Source: Jiella sonneratiae
GTDB lineage: Bacteria > Pseudomonadota > Alphaproteobacteria > Rhizobiales > Rhizobiaceae
Assembly: GCF_017353515.1 (NCBI RefSeq)
Contig: NZ_JAFMPY010000001.1
Location: 1-64,000 of the forward strand
DNA: 64,000 bases
Direction of reading: 5' to 3'
Shown here: positions 53,896-61,646 of the stretch, piece after piece
How positions within the stretch are numbered: the first letter of the stretch is position 1
Layout of the letters: each line of letters opens with the position of its first letter
Translations under genes and position numbers: made by a program
Notes under the pieces: generated by a model
Seen by the model: only the letters and a program-made list of their open reading frames with translations
Told to the model about the DNA's origin: nothing
Database searches by the model: none

Positions 53896-56800
53896 TCAAT
53901 ATTCGAAGATCCGGCGGAAGATGCCGGGCGCGATCAGCGAGATCGGATTGACGATCAGCGTCGGGTCGGCGAGCTTGCCCTCGAGCCGGTAGGTGATGCC
54001 GATCAGGCCGCCCTCGCCGCCATTGCCGAGGACCCCGCCGACGAAGGGCAGCGCGCCGAACAGCCGGTTGACGCCATAGGCCGGCATGAAGGAGCCGGCC
54101 ATGTCGACTGCGCCGGAGGGGTCGACCAGCGTGCCGGAAAAGCTCGACCCGAAGACCGGGCCGCGCACGATGCCGTTGTCGATCTCCAGCGTGCCGGACT
54201 GCCAGAGCAGCGTCGCCCGGGCGGTGTCGAAATAGGCGTTCGCGACCGGCAATTCCTTGCCGAGCCGCGCCGCGAGGCCATCGGCGTTCTGGCGGGCCGT
54301 GCCGACCAGCCGGCGCAGACGCTCCTCGTCGACCAGCGTGAAATCGGTGAGGAGGACGCGGCCGGCATAGGCGCCGCCGCGCGTGCCGAGGCTGACGCTG
54401 AGCCGCCCGTCCCGCATCTTGTCGTAGATCCCGGAAAACCGCAGCAGCGCCCCGGCGTCGCCGGCCTCCAGCCTGAGCGCCGGCGTCTCCCGCGCCGAAG
54501 GGGCGAAGTCCAGCGAAACCTGCTTGCCGCGGATCGTCGCGCCGAGCACGGCCTGCCGGACATGGCTGCCGGCGGCCTCGTAGCGCAGGCTCGCGGCTTC
54601 GAGCGTCTCGCCGCCGAAGCCGATCAGCCGGTCCGCCGCAAGCTCGACGACGAGCCGGTCCGCCGCCTCCGCCGCGCCGCTCTTGCCGGAGCCCTTGTCC
54701 TCGATCGCCGCGAGGATCGGACGGACGTCGATGCTGTTCGCCGCGACGCTGACGCCGAGGCCGCCCTCGATCCGCGTCACCCGCGCCGACACCGAATCGT
54801 CGCGGTTGAGCGCGAGCGAGGTGAGCACCATCGACTTCAGGCCCTTCTCGTCGAGCTCGGCCGATCCCGTCGCGGAAAACCCGTCGCCCTTCAGCACCGC
54901 GTCCCGGATCGTCGTCACCGCGCCGTTCTGGGCGAGCTTGAAGGTCAGCTGCCCGGGAATGCCGCCGCTCTTCGCCCAGCCGATCGCCGGCGCGCGCAGC
55001 GTCGCGGCGGAAAGGTCGAGCGATGCCGAAAAGCCGTTCGCCTCGCGGGTCAACTCGGCGTCGACCGGGCCTTTGACGAAGGTGGAGAGAGCCGGGGCGA
55101 GACGCGCGATCGCGGCATCGTCCAGCCTGGCCGAAATCTTCAGCGAGGATTCGCCGACGGGATGTTCTCCCATCGGCTGCGCGAAGGCTATCTTCGCCGG
55201 CAGGGCGTCGATCTTGCCGGCGAAGTCGCCCATCGCGCTGCCCTCGGCGATCAGCGCGGTCCCCGAGAGGTCGGTGAGCCGGCGCCCGTCGATCGGCTTC
55301 TTGACGTCGACGCCCTCGAGCTCGGCGACCACGGTCCATTTCACCTGGCCGATCTCGGGGGGCGTCGCGGCGTCGCGTCGATGGGCGATGTGAAACGCCA
55401 CCCCGACGCCGACGCGCGACGTGCCGGAGAGATCGCCCGGCGTGATGTCGTTCGCCGCGCCGGCCATCGCCTTCTGGCGCTCCGCGAGCGCCAGAAGGTC
55501 GCCCGCCGGCCCCTCGACATTCAGCGACACGGCGGCGTCGGTCCCGTCGCCGGCATGCTGGAAGTCCAGCGAGGACGGTTGGACGGCGATGTCCGCCATG
55601 CCGTCGACGGCGGCGGTCTCGAGCGCCACCGTCGCATGGTCGCCCTTGTGCCGGATCGTGCCGGACGCCCCCCGCAGCTCCGGCATGCCGTCGATCGTGC
55701 GGAACGCCCCGTCGGCGAAGGCGAGCTGCAGTTCGAATTCGTCGCCGCGCAGCGGGACGTCCGGCTCGACCACCTCGAGCAGCCGCGCCACCGTCAGGTC
55801 GATGCCAATCGTGCCGGAGGAGACGTTTCCAGCTTCGAGATTCTCCATCGCCCAGGCTCTCGGCCCGTCGGCGACGAAGGGCGGCCAGAAGGCGACGAGA
55901 TCCTCCGCGGCGATCGAGGTCGCCCGCACCGTCGCCTTCAGACGGTCGGTCGGGGCGAAACCGGAGAGCGAGGCGCTCGCCTCGAAGGCTCCGGTCGCGC
56001 CCTTCAGGCTGGCATCGACGAGGCGGATCGCGCCGGTGGAAAGATCGAGCGAGCCGGCGGCGGCGAAGCGGGCCGCGCGTTCGGCCGAGGCGGGGCGGCC
56101 GCTCGCCTGTGTCGAGAGGCTGGAGACGAGCTTCGTGGATTGAACCTCGAAGGGCAGGATTCCGGCCGCCGCGGCGCCGAGGTCGAGGCGGCCCTCAATG
56201 GCGGCGTCGAAGACCGATCCGTCGGAGAATTGTGCAGCAAGTGCCGCGGCTTCTCCGCCTTCCTTCACCTCGATCGCGAAGTCGCCGTCGACGCGCTCGC
56301 CGGATGGTGTCGGAAGCTGCGTGCGCGTCGAGGCGCGGAGCCGGCGCGCGCCCTCGGCGCCGTCGAGGGTCAGGGCGACGGCGACGGGCGGCATCGGCGC
56401 CTCGGCTTCGGACATGCCTGGGATGCTCGTCCGGCTGGCGATCTCGAGCCGCTGCATCGCCCCCTCGTCCGAAAGCTCGGCCGAGCCCTCGGCCTCGACC
56501 CTCGCCTTTTCGAGATCGGCCGCGATGGCGAGCGAAAAGCTATTCGTGCCGGTCCGGGCGACGTCGAGGCTGGCGACATGCGGCGCGCCGACCCTGCCGT
56601 CACCCGCCAGTGCGACGTCGCGGACCGCGAGCGCGTCGAGCGGCAGCCGCTTCAGGCTTTCGCCCGCCCGGTCGAGCGCCGCGAAGATCTCGCCGACGGT
56701 CGGCGCCGACAGGCTGCCGCCACCGAGGAGGCTCGGATCGAGGGAGACGTGCTCGGCGGTGATCGCGTCCGCCGCGAGCCCCCCGCCGAGGAGGCGCGGC

Positions 56801-57096
56801 AGGCTGAGCCCGACCGAGAGTTTTCCGATCGACGCCAAAGGCTGCCTGTCGCCCTGCCGCGTCAGGACCACGTCCTCGAAGCGCATCGCCACGGCGCCGG
56901 TCGGCGAGGCGCCGATGCTGCGGTTTCCGATCTGAAGGTCGATGCCGGGCGGCAAGGCGCTCGCGGCGAGCTGTTCGCTCTGGTCGAGGACGAGGCGATT
57001 GCCGAACGGGGTCGCGCAGAGCAGCGCGAGCGCGCCGGCGGCGAACACCAGTCCGCCGACGACGAGACCGCACAGGCATCGCCAGACGAAGCTCAT
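53896..57096 (-). CDS. DUF3971/AsmA-like giant envelope protein (YhdP/TamB class)
   Basis: The product of about 1066 aa starts at the ATG giving MSFVWRCLCGLVVGGL, with an N-terminal transmembrane anchor (LVVGGLVFAAGALALL) and a large periplasmic part. Repeated beta-strand-rich blocks (for example LKGDGFSATGSAELDEKGLK and FGSSFSGTLVDPSGAVDMAGSF) and the C-terminal GITYRLEGKLADPTLIVNP are typical of AsmA-like proteins, which form hydrophobic grooves for phospholipid transport between the membranes. The gene lies between tyrS and bcp, a conserved order in Hyphomicrobiales. Its exact cargo is unknown. Confidence 0.88.
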   Translation of the reverse strand: MSFVWRCLCGLVVGGLVFAAGALALLCATPFGNRLVLDQSEQLAASALPPGIDLQIGNRSIGASPTGAVAMRFEDVVLTRQGDRQPLASIGKLSVGLSLPRLLGGGLAADAITAEHVSLDPSLLGGGSLSAPTVGEIFAALDRAGESLKRLPLDALAVRDVALAGDGRVGAPHVASLDVARTGTNSFSLAIAADLEKARVEAEGSAELSDEGAMQRLEIASRTSIPGMSEAEAPMPPVAVALTLDGAEGARRLRASTRTQLPTPSGERVDGDFAIEVKEGGEAAALAAQFSDGSVFDAAIEGRLDLGAAAAGILPFEVQSTKLVSSLSTQASGRPASAERAARFAAAGSLDLSTGAIRLVDASLKGATGAFEASASLSGFAPTDRLKATVRATSIAAEDLVAFWPPFVADGPRAWAMENLEAGNVSSGTIGIDLTVARLLEVVEPDVPLRGDEFELQLAFADGAFRTIDGMPELRGASGTIRHKGDHATVALETAAVDGMADIAVQPSSLDFQHAGDGTDAAVSLNVEGPAGDLLALAERQKAMAGAANDITPGDLSGTSRVGVGVAFHIAHRRDAATPPEIGQVKWTVVAELEGVDVKKPIDGRRLTDLSGTALIAEGSAMGDFAGKIDALPAKIAFAQPMGEHPVGESSLKISARLDDAAIARLAPALSTFVKGPVDAELTREANGFSASLDLSAATLRAPAIGWAKSGGIPGQLTFKLAQNGAVTTIRDAVLKGDGFSATGSAELDEKGLKSMVLTSLALNRDDSVSARVTRIEGGLGVSVAANSIDVRPILAAIEDKGSGKSGAAEAADRLVVELAADRLIGFGGETLEAASLRYEAAGSHVRQAVLGATIRGKQVSLDFAPSARETPALRLEAGDAGALLRFSGIYDKMRDGRLSVSLGTRGGAYAGRVLLTDFTLVDEERLRRLVGTARQNADGLAARLGKELPVANAYFDTARATLLWQSGTLEIDNGIVRGPVFGSSFSGTLVDPSGAVDMAGSFMPAYGVNRLFGALPFVGGVLGNGGEGGLIGITYRLEGKLADPTLIVNPISLIAPGIFRRIFEY

Positions 57097-57341
57097 CGGC
57101 CGCGCTCCGGACGCTCCGGTGACGCAGGCGCGGCCCCATGCTCTCGCCCCGGCAAAGTGCCGAAGACGTCTGCCCCTCCTCGCGGCCTCTTGCGGCCCGC
57201 CCCCTTCCGCATCTATCCCTTTCCAGCTCCGTTCCGGCACGGCACCATGGTCGGCCCCCTCCGCTCCGCTGTCGGTCGCGACCCGGTTCCCGGTGCCCTT
57301 CGGATGCTCCTTCATGGTTCTCGCGTCGAAAGGATGACACG

Positions 57342-57818
57342 ATGACGATTTCCGTCGGCGATCCCTGCCCCGACTTCAGCCTGCCCGACGATCGTGGCGA
57401 AACGGTCTCGCTCGGACAGCTGCGCGGCACGCCCTTCGTCCTGTATTTCTATCCCAAGGACGATACATCCGGATGTACGCGCGAAGCTGTCGATTTCAGC
57501 GGGCTGGCCGGGGCCTTCGAAGCTGCCGGCGTGCGAGTCTTCGGCGTGTCGCCCGACCCGGTCAAGATGCACGCGAAGTTCCGCGACAAGCACGACCTCT
57601 CGGTGCGTCTCCTCTCCGACGAGGAGAAGGCGCTGCTGTCGGCCGTCGGCGTCTGGGTCGAGAAGTCGATGTACGGCCGCAAATACATGGGCGTCGAGCG
57701 CACGACGGCGCTCGTCGATGCCGGGGGCAGCGTCGCGCGGCTGTGGCCGAAGGTGAAGGTCCCCGGCCATGCCGAGGAGGTTCTCGAAGCGGCGAGGCAA
57801 CTGGCGAAGCCGGCATGA
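57342..57818 (+). CDS. bcp: Thioredoxin-dependent peroxiredoxin (BCP/PrxQ family), resolving cysteine absent
   Basis: BCP reduces peroxides with thioredoxin. The 158-aa protein has the peroxidatic site YPKDDTSGCTREAV with C45. The position five residues later, where E. coli BCP has its resolving cysteine, is valine (V50), and the only other cysteine is C9. It is therefore a candidate 1-Cys variant that would need an outside thiol. AAAGGA precedes the ATG. Its stop overlaps the DUF455 gene start by four bases (57815-57818). Confidence 0.93.
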   Translation: MTISVGDPCPDFSLPDDRGETVSLGQLRGTPFVLYFYPKDDTSGCTREAVDFSGLAGAFEAAGVRVFGVSPDPVKMHAKFRDKHDLSVRLLSDEEKALLSAVGVWVEKSMYGRKYMGVERTTALVDAGGSVARLWPKVKVPGHAEEVLEAARQLAKPA

Positions 57819-58654
57819 GCGGTACGTCGGACGACGCCGGGCGGCCGCCTGCGACGCTGCGGGCGGCGACGGTCGAGGCGCTCGCCGCCGCCGATCTCGG
57901 CGAGAAGGTGCGGCTGACGAACCTCGCCTGCCGGCTGTGGTTTGCCCGCCGGCTCGGCCTTCATGCCGCGACGGATCCGGCGCATCCCGGCCGCCCCGGC
58001 CGGCCGGACCGGCCCGAACTGGTCTCGCCGCGGCTCCTGCCGCGGCGCTCGGCCCACAGCGAGGAGGGCCGGATCACGCTGATCCACGCCCTCGCCCATA
58101 TAGAGCTCAACGCCATCGATCTCGCCCTCGACATCGTCGCCCGCTTCGCGCGCGAACCGATGCCGCGCAGCTTCTTCGACGGCTGGATGACGGTCGCCCT
58201 CGAAGAGGCGAAGCATTTCGGGCTTCTGTCCCGGCGGCTCGGCGAGCTCGGCTCGTTCTACGGGGCGCTGCCCGCCCATGACGGGCTGTGGCAGGCGGTC
58301 GAAGCGACGGCGCACGATCTGACCGCCCGGCTCGCCGTGGTGCCGCTGATCCTCGAGGCGCGCGGCCTCGACGTCACCCCGTCGATGATCGACAAGCTGA
58401 ACGGCGTCGGCGACGGCGACACCGCCAAGATCCTCGAGATCATCTACCGCGACGAGAAGAAGCACGTCGCCATCGGCGCCAAGTGGTTCCGCTTCCTCTG
58501 TGCCCGCCAGAACGTCAATGCCGCGGGGCGATTCGCCGAGCTGGTGCGCGAAAGCTTCCGCGGCGAGGTGAAGGCCCCCTTCAACGACCGCGCCAGGGCC
58601 GAGGCCGGGCTGACGCCGACCTTCTATCGCTCGCTGTCGCCGCGTTCGCGCTGA
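57815..58654 (+). CDS. DUF455 ferritin-like protein
   Basis: The 279-aa protein has the DUF455 pattern: AHIELNAIDLALDIVARFAREPMPRSFFDGWMTVALEEAKHF. E-x-x-H pairs in that helix (ALAHIELNAID and ALEEAKHFGLL) and in IYRDEKKHVAIG suggest a di-iron or other metal site in a ferritin-like bundle. The function is not established. It starts within the overlap with bcp, so it is translationally coupled, which supports a redox-stress link but does not prove one. Confidence 0.85.
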   Translation: MSGTSDDAGRPPATLRAATVEALAAADLGEKVRLTNLACRLWFARRLGLHAATDPAHPGRPGRPDRPELVSPRLLPRRSAHSEEGRITLIHALAHIELNAIDLALDIVARFAREPMPRSFFDGWMTVALEEAKHFGLLSRRLGELGSFYGALPAHDGLWQAVEATAHDLTARLAVVPLILEARGLDVTPSMIDKLNGVGDGDTAKILEIIYRDEKKHVAIGAKWFRFLCARQNVNAAGRFAELVRESFRGEVKAPFNDRARAEAGLTPTFYRSLSPRSR

Positions 58655-58745
58655 TTTCGCCGCGCCAAAGCCTCACTTGCCAAGGAAACGTTAACCTTAA
58701 CGATCTCTAATCGCCGTCGACAAAGGGCCCCGGCGCGGGCCGCCA

Positions 58746-60185
58746 ATGAAGCGATCGACGACGATGCAGGCGACGAAGCTGACCAGCACCTTTGGCCGAC
58801 GCAGGGATCCCCACACGGTCATCATCGCGAGGGGCGACCGGGTCCGGCATTTCACCGTCGGCCGGAGCTGGCTCGTCCTCGGATCGGCGGTGTCGCTGCT
58901 GCTCGTCGCCGGCGCCGCGGCGCTGCCGGCCCGCTATGTCTTCGCCCCCTCGGTGGAGCGCGAGGCCGCCGAGCAGCAGTGGCGGACCCGCAACGAATAC
59001 GAGCAGCGGATCGCGACGCTGAGGGCCGAGCTCGACCGCGCGACGAGCCGGCAGTTCCTCGCCCAGAAGATGGTCGAGAGCAAGGTCGACGTGCTTCTCG
59101 AACAGCAGGAGGAACTCGCCGCGCGCTACGAGAAGCTTCAGCCGCTGTTCGAGCGGGCGAAGTCGACCGGCCTTCTGACCAGCGCCGTCCCGGTGCCGAC
59201 GTCGCGGCCCGACGACGGCGGCGCCGAAGCGCCGGCAGAGGGCGCGGCCGCCGATTCCCTCGCTTCGGCGGATTCCCTCTCCCCGGACGAAGAGGACGGC
59301 AGCACGCCGGACGCGGCGTCCTCCGAGCCGACGATCCCCGCCGCGAGCGGCTTCGCGCCGGCCGACGCGGCCCCGACGGCCGACTGGCTCGGCCGGCTGC
59401 GCGCCGGCGCCGAGCCCGCCGAGCCCGCCGACCGACCGGCCTCGGCAGACGCCTCGCCGCAGCGGCCGGCACGAGCCGGCGCCGTCATCTCCGACGAAAG
59501 CCTGAAGCGCATCGGCGAGGCGATCAGCACCGCCGAACTCGGCCAGATCCGTCACCTCCAGGCGCTCGCCTCCAGCGCCCGCGGCCGCACCGTGCGGATC
59601 GCCTCGGCACTCGCTGCCGCCGGCATCCGGGTTCCGGACGAGGCGGGCGAGGACCGCGCGACCGGCGGCCCCTACGAGCCAGTGCCGGCCGAGGACGGCT
59701 TCGAAGCGACCGTCGCCGAACTCGACGCCGCGCTCGACGCGCTGCAGCGGGTCGACAGGGTCGCCAGGGACCTGCCGCTCGACCGGCCGATGCCGGTTGC
59801 GGCGATCTCCTCGACCTTCGGCGTCAGGGCCGACCCGTTCCTCGGGCGCAGCGCCTTCCATTCCGGCATCGACTTTGCCGAACCCCAGGGCACCGACATC
59901 CACGCGACGGCGCCCGGCACCGTCGTCAAGGCCGGTCCCTTCGGCGGCTACGGCAACATGGTCGAGATCGACCACGGCAACGGCGTCACCACGCGCTACG
60001 GCCACATGTCGAAGATCTTCGTCTCGGTCGGCCAGAAGGTCGGCAGGACCGATGCCATCGGCGCCGTCGGCTCGACCGGACGCAGCACCGGCCCGCACCT
60101 GCACTACGAGGTGCGGCTCGACGGCCGGGCGATCGACCCGGCGAGGTTCTTCCGCATCGGCGACCGGATCCGCGACATCGGCTGA
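58746..60185 (+). CDS. M23 family (LytM) peptidase, membrane-anchored with coiled coil
   Basis: M23 peptidases cleave peptidoglycan peptides or act as degenerate regulators. The 479-aa protein has one transmembrane segment (WLVLGSAVSLLLVAGAAALP, about 42-62), then an acidic coiled coil (EQRIATLRAELDRAT to EQQEELAARYEKL), an Ala/Pro-rich linker and the M23 domain. The domain's zinc-site residues HSGIDFA and HLHYEVRL (H-x-x-x-D and HxH) are intact, suggesting an active enzyme. The arrangement resembles envelope proteins with periplasmic M23 domains that act in division. A strong terminator follows 38 bases after the stop. Confidence 0.93.
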   Translation: MKRSTTMQATKLTSTFGRRRDPHTVIIARGDRVRHFTVGRSWLVLGSAVSLLLVAGAAALPARYVFAPSVEREAAEQQWRTRNEYEQRIATLRAELDRATSRQFLAQKMVESKVDVLLEQQEELAARYEKLQPLFERAKSTGLLTSAVPVPTSRPDDGGAEAPAEGAAADSLASADSLSPDEEDGSTPDAASSEPTIPAASGFAPADAAPTADWLGRLRAGAEPAEPADRPASADASPQRPARAGAVISDESLKRIGEAISTAELGQIRHLQALASSARGRTVRIASALAAAGIRVPDEAGEDRATGGPYEPVPAEDGFEATVAELDAALDALQRVDRVARDLPLDRPMPVAAISSTFGVRADPFLGRSAFHSGIDFAEPQGTDIHATAPGTVVKAGPFGGYGNMVEIDHGNGVTTRYGHMSKIFVSVGQKVGRTDAIGAVGSTGRSTGPHLHYEVRLDGRAIDPARFFRIGDRIRDIG

Positions 60186-60223
60186 GCCGGCCGCCTGCGC
60201 GAGTGGGCACCGCCGAATCGAAA

Positions 60224-60266
60224 CGGGCCGGGTCTCTAGGGAGACGCCGGCCCGCTCGCTTTTCTT
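60224..60266 (+). terminator. Intrinsic terminator of the M23 peptidase gene
   Basis: CGGGCCGG (60224-60231) pairs with CCGGCCCG (60247-60254), and GTCTC (60232-60236) pairs with GAGAC (60241-60245) around a TAGG loop, with a single bulged G. CTCGCTTTTCTT follows. This is a strong stem with a moderately U-rich tail. prfB ends 57 bases further on the other strand. Confidence 0.85.
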
Positions 60267-60322
60267 ATCCCGTCAGACGCCGGCCTGCGCGTCAGGCGCC
60301 GGGCCGCGCAAGGACGTCCCGG

Positions 60323-61451
60323 TCAGTCGACGTCCTCGACCTCGACCTTGCCGCCGTGGACGCGCTGGGCGAGCGCCGCTTCCATGAAGCCGTCGAGGTC
60401 GCCGTCCAGCACCTCCTGCGGCGTCGTGTGCTCGACGCCGGTCCGCAGGTCCTTCACCAGCTGATAGGGCTGCAGCACGTAGGAGCGGATCTGGTGGCCC
60501 CAGCCGATGTCGCTCTTCGAGGCGGCCTCGGCGTTCGCCGCCGCCTCGCGCTTTTCCAGCTCGGCCTCGTAGAGCCGCGCCTTCAGCATGTTCCAGGCGG
60601 TCGCCCGGTTTTTGTGCTGCGAGCGCTCCTGCTGGCACGCCACCACGATGCCGGTCGGCACGTGGGTGATGCGCACCGCCGAATCGGTGGTGTTGACGTG
60701 CTGGCCGCCCGCGCCGGAGGCGCGGTAGGTGTCGATCCGGCAATCCGATTCGTTGATCTGGATGTCGATCGTGTCGTCGACGACCGGATAGACCCAGACC
60801 GAGGCGAAGGAGGTGTGCCGCCGCGCCTGGCTGTCATAGGGCGAGATCCGCACCAGGCGGTGGACGCCCGATTCGGTCTTCGCCCAGCCATAGGCGTTGT
60901 GGCCCTTGATCAGCAGCGTCGCCGACTTGATGCCGGCCTCTTCGCCGGCATGCTCCTCCAGCACCTCCACCTTGAACCGGGCGCGTTCGGCCCAGCGCAT
61001 GTACATGCGCTCGAGCATCTCCGCCCAGTCCTGGCTCTCGGTGCCGCCGGCGCCGGAATGGACCTCGAGATAGGTGTCGTTAGAATCGGCCTCGCCGGAC
61101 AGCAGCGTCTCGATCTGGCGCTTGTCGACGTCAGCCTTGACCCCGCGGATCGCCTTCTCGGCCTCGGCGACGATCTCCCGATCGCCCTCTTCCTCGCCCA
61201 TTTCGATGAGTTCGATCGAATCGGCGAGCGTCTGTTCGAGGCCGCGGATCGCCGTGATGGAGGTCTCGAGATCCTGGCGCTCGCGCATCAGGCTCTGGCC
61301 TTCCATCGGGTCGTTCCAGATCGAGGGATCTTCCGCTTTCTGGTTCAGCTGGTCGAGCCGCTTGAGGGAGCGATCCCAGTCAAAGATGCCTCCTCAGCAG
61401 GCTTATGGCCTGCTTGATTTCGTCGACCAACGTCTCGATTTCGGCACGCAT
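60323..61451 (-). CDS. prfB: Peptide chain release factor 2, with a programmed +1 frameshift
   Basis: RF2 releases nascent chains at UGA and UAA. The zero-frame start ATG (61451) opens a 23-codon segment, [17 protein letters not shown] and so on, ending in CTT TGA at 61380-61385. Reading then shifts by +1 (the T at 61382 is skipped) into the main frame, which begins [14 protein letters not shown] and continues to the stop at 60323; the total is 375 aa. The SPF-equivalent codon-recognition tripeptide is SPY ([12 protein letters not shown]), as in related species, and GGQ is at about 248-250. It is autoregulated by RF2 level. Upstream lies the class A PBP gene. Confidence 0.97.
61379..61394 (-). 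promoter_or_regulatory. prfB programmed frameshift signal
   Basis: Read on the minus strand it is AGGAGG (61389-61394), spacer CAT, slippery CTT (61383-61385), in-frame TGA (61380-61382) and the next C (61379). The Shine-Dalgarno-like AGGAGG three bases before CUU-UGA-C is the classical arrangement of bacterial prfB genes and raises +1 shifting when RF2 is scarce. Confidence 0.95.
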
Positions 61452-61646
61452 GCCGCATTCTCCTTGCAATGGGTCCGGCCCGGCACCGCCGCTTCCGCGC
61501 GCCGCGCGAGGCGGCGCCCGGGCTCCGGTGGAGGACGGGTCTTAGAGTTTCGACCGCTCCCGCGTCAACATGCCGGGAGATGCCGCGGGCCATCGCGAGG
61601 CGCCGAGGGCGGAACGGCGGGCGGCGAGCCGCCCGCCCGCCCGCAG
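61452..61646. other. Intergenic region between prfB and the PBP1A gene
   Basis: These 195 bases contain the prfB promoter region and the PBP gene's 3' untranslated end. No terminator with a U-tract and no gene can be supported. Confidence 0.4.

Noticed and set aside
50378-53992. A 1204-codon plus-strand frame across the PMT gene, tyrS and the repeats
   Set aside because: It is a mirror of codon bias of the real minus-strand PMT gene and an alternative frame of tyrS; composition is Arg/Gly/Glu-rich and no domain is recognised.
58688-58702. CtrA-like site GTTAACCTTAAC before the M23 gene
   Set aside because: The TTAA half-sites are separated by two bases rather than the usual seven, so this is not a normal CtrA box; kept only as a weak observation.
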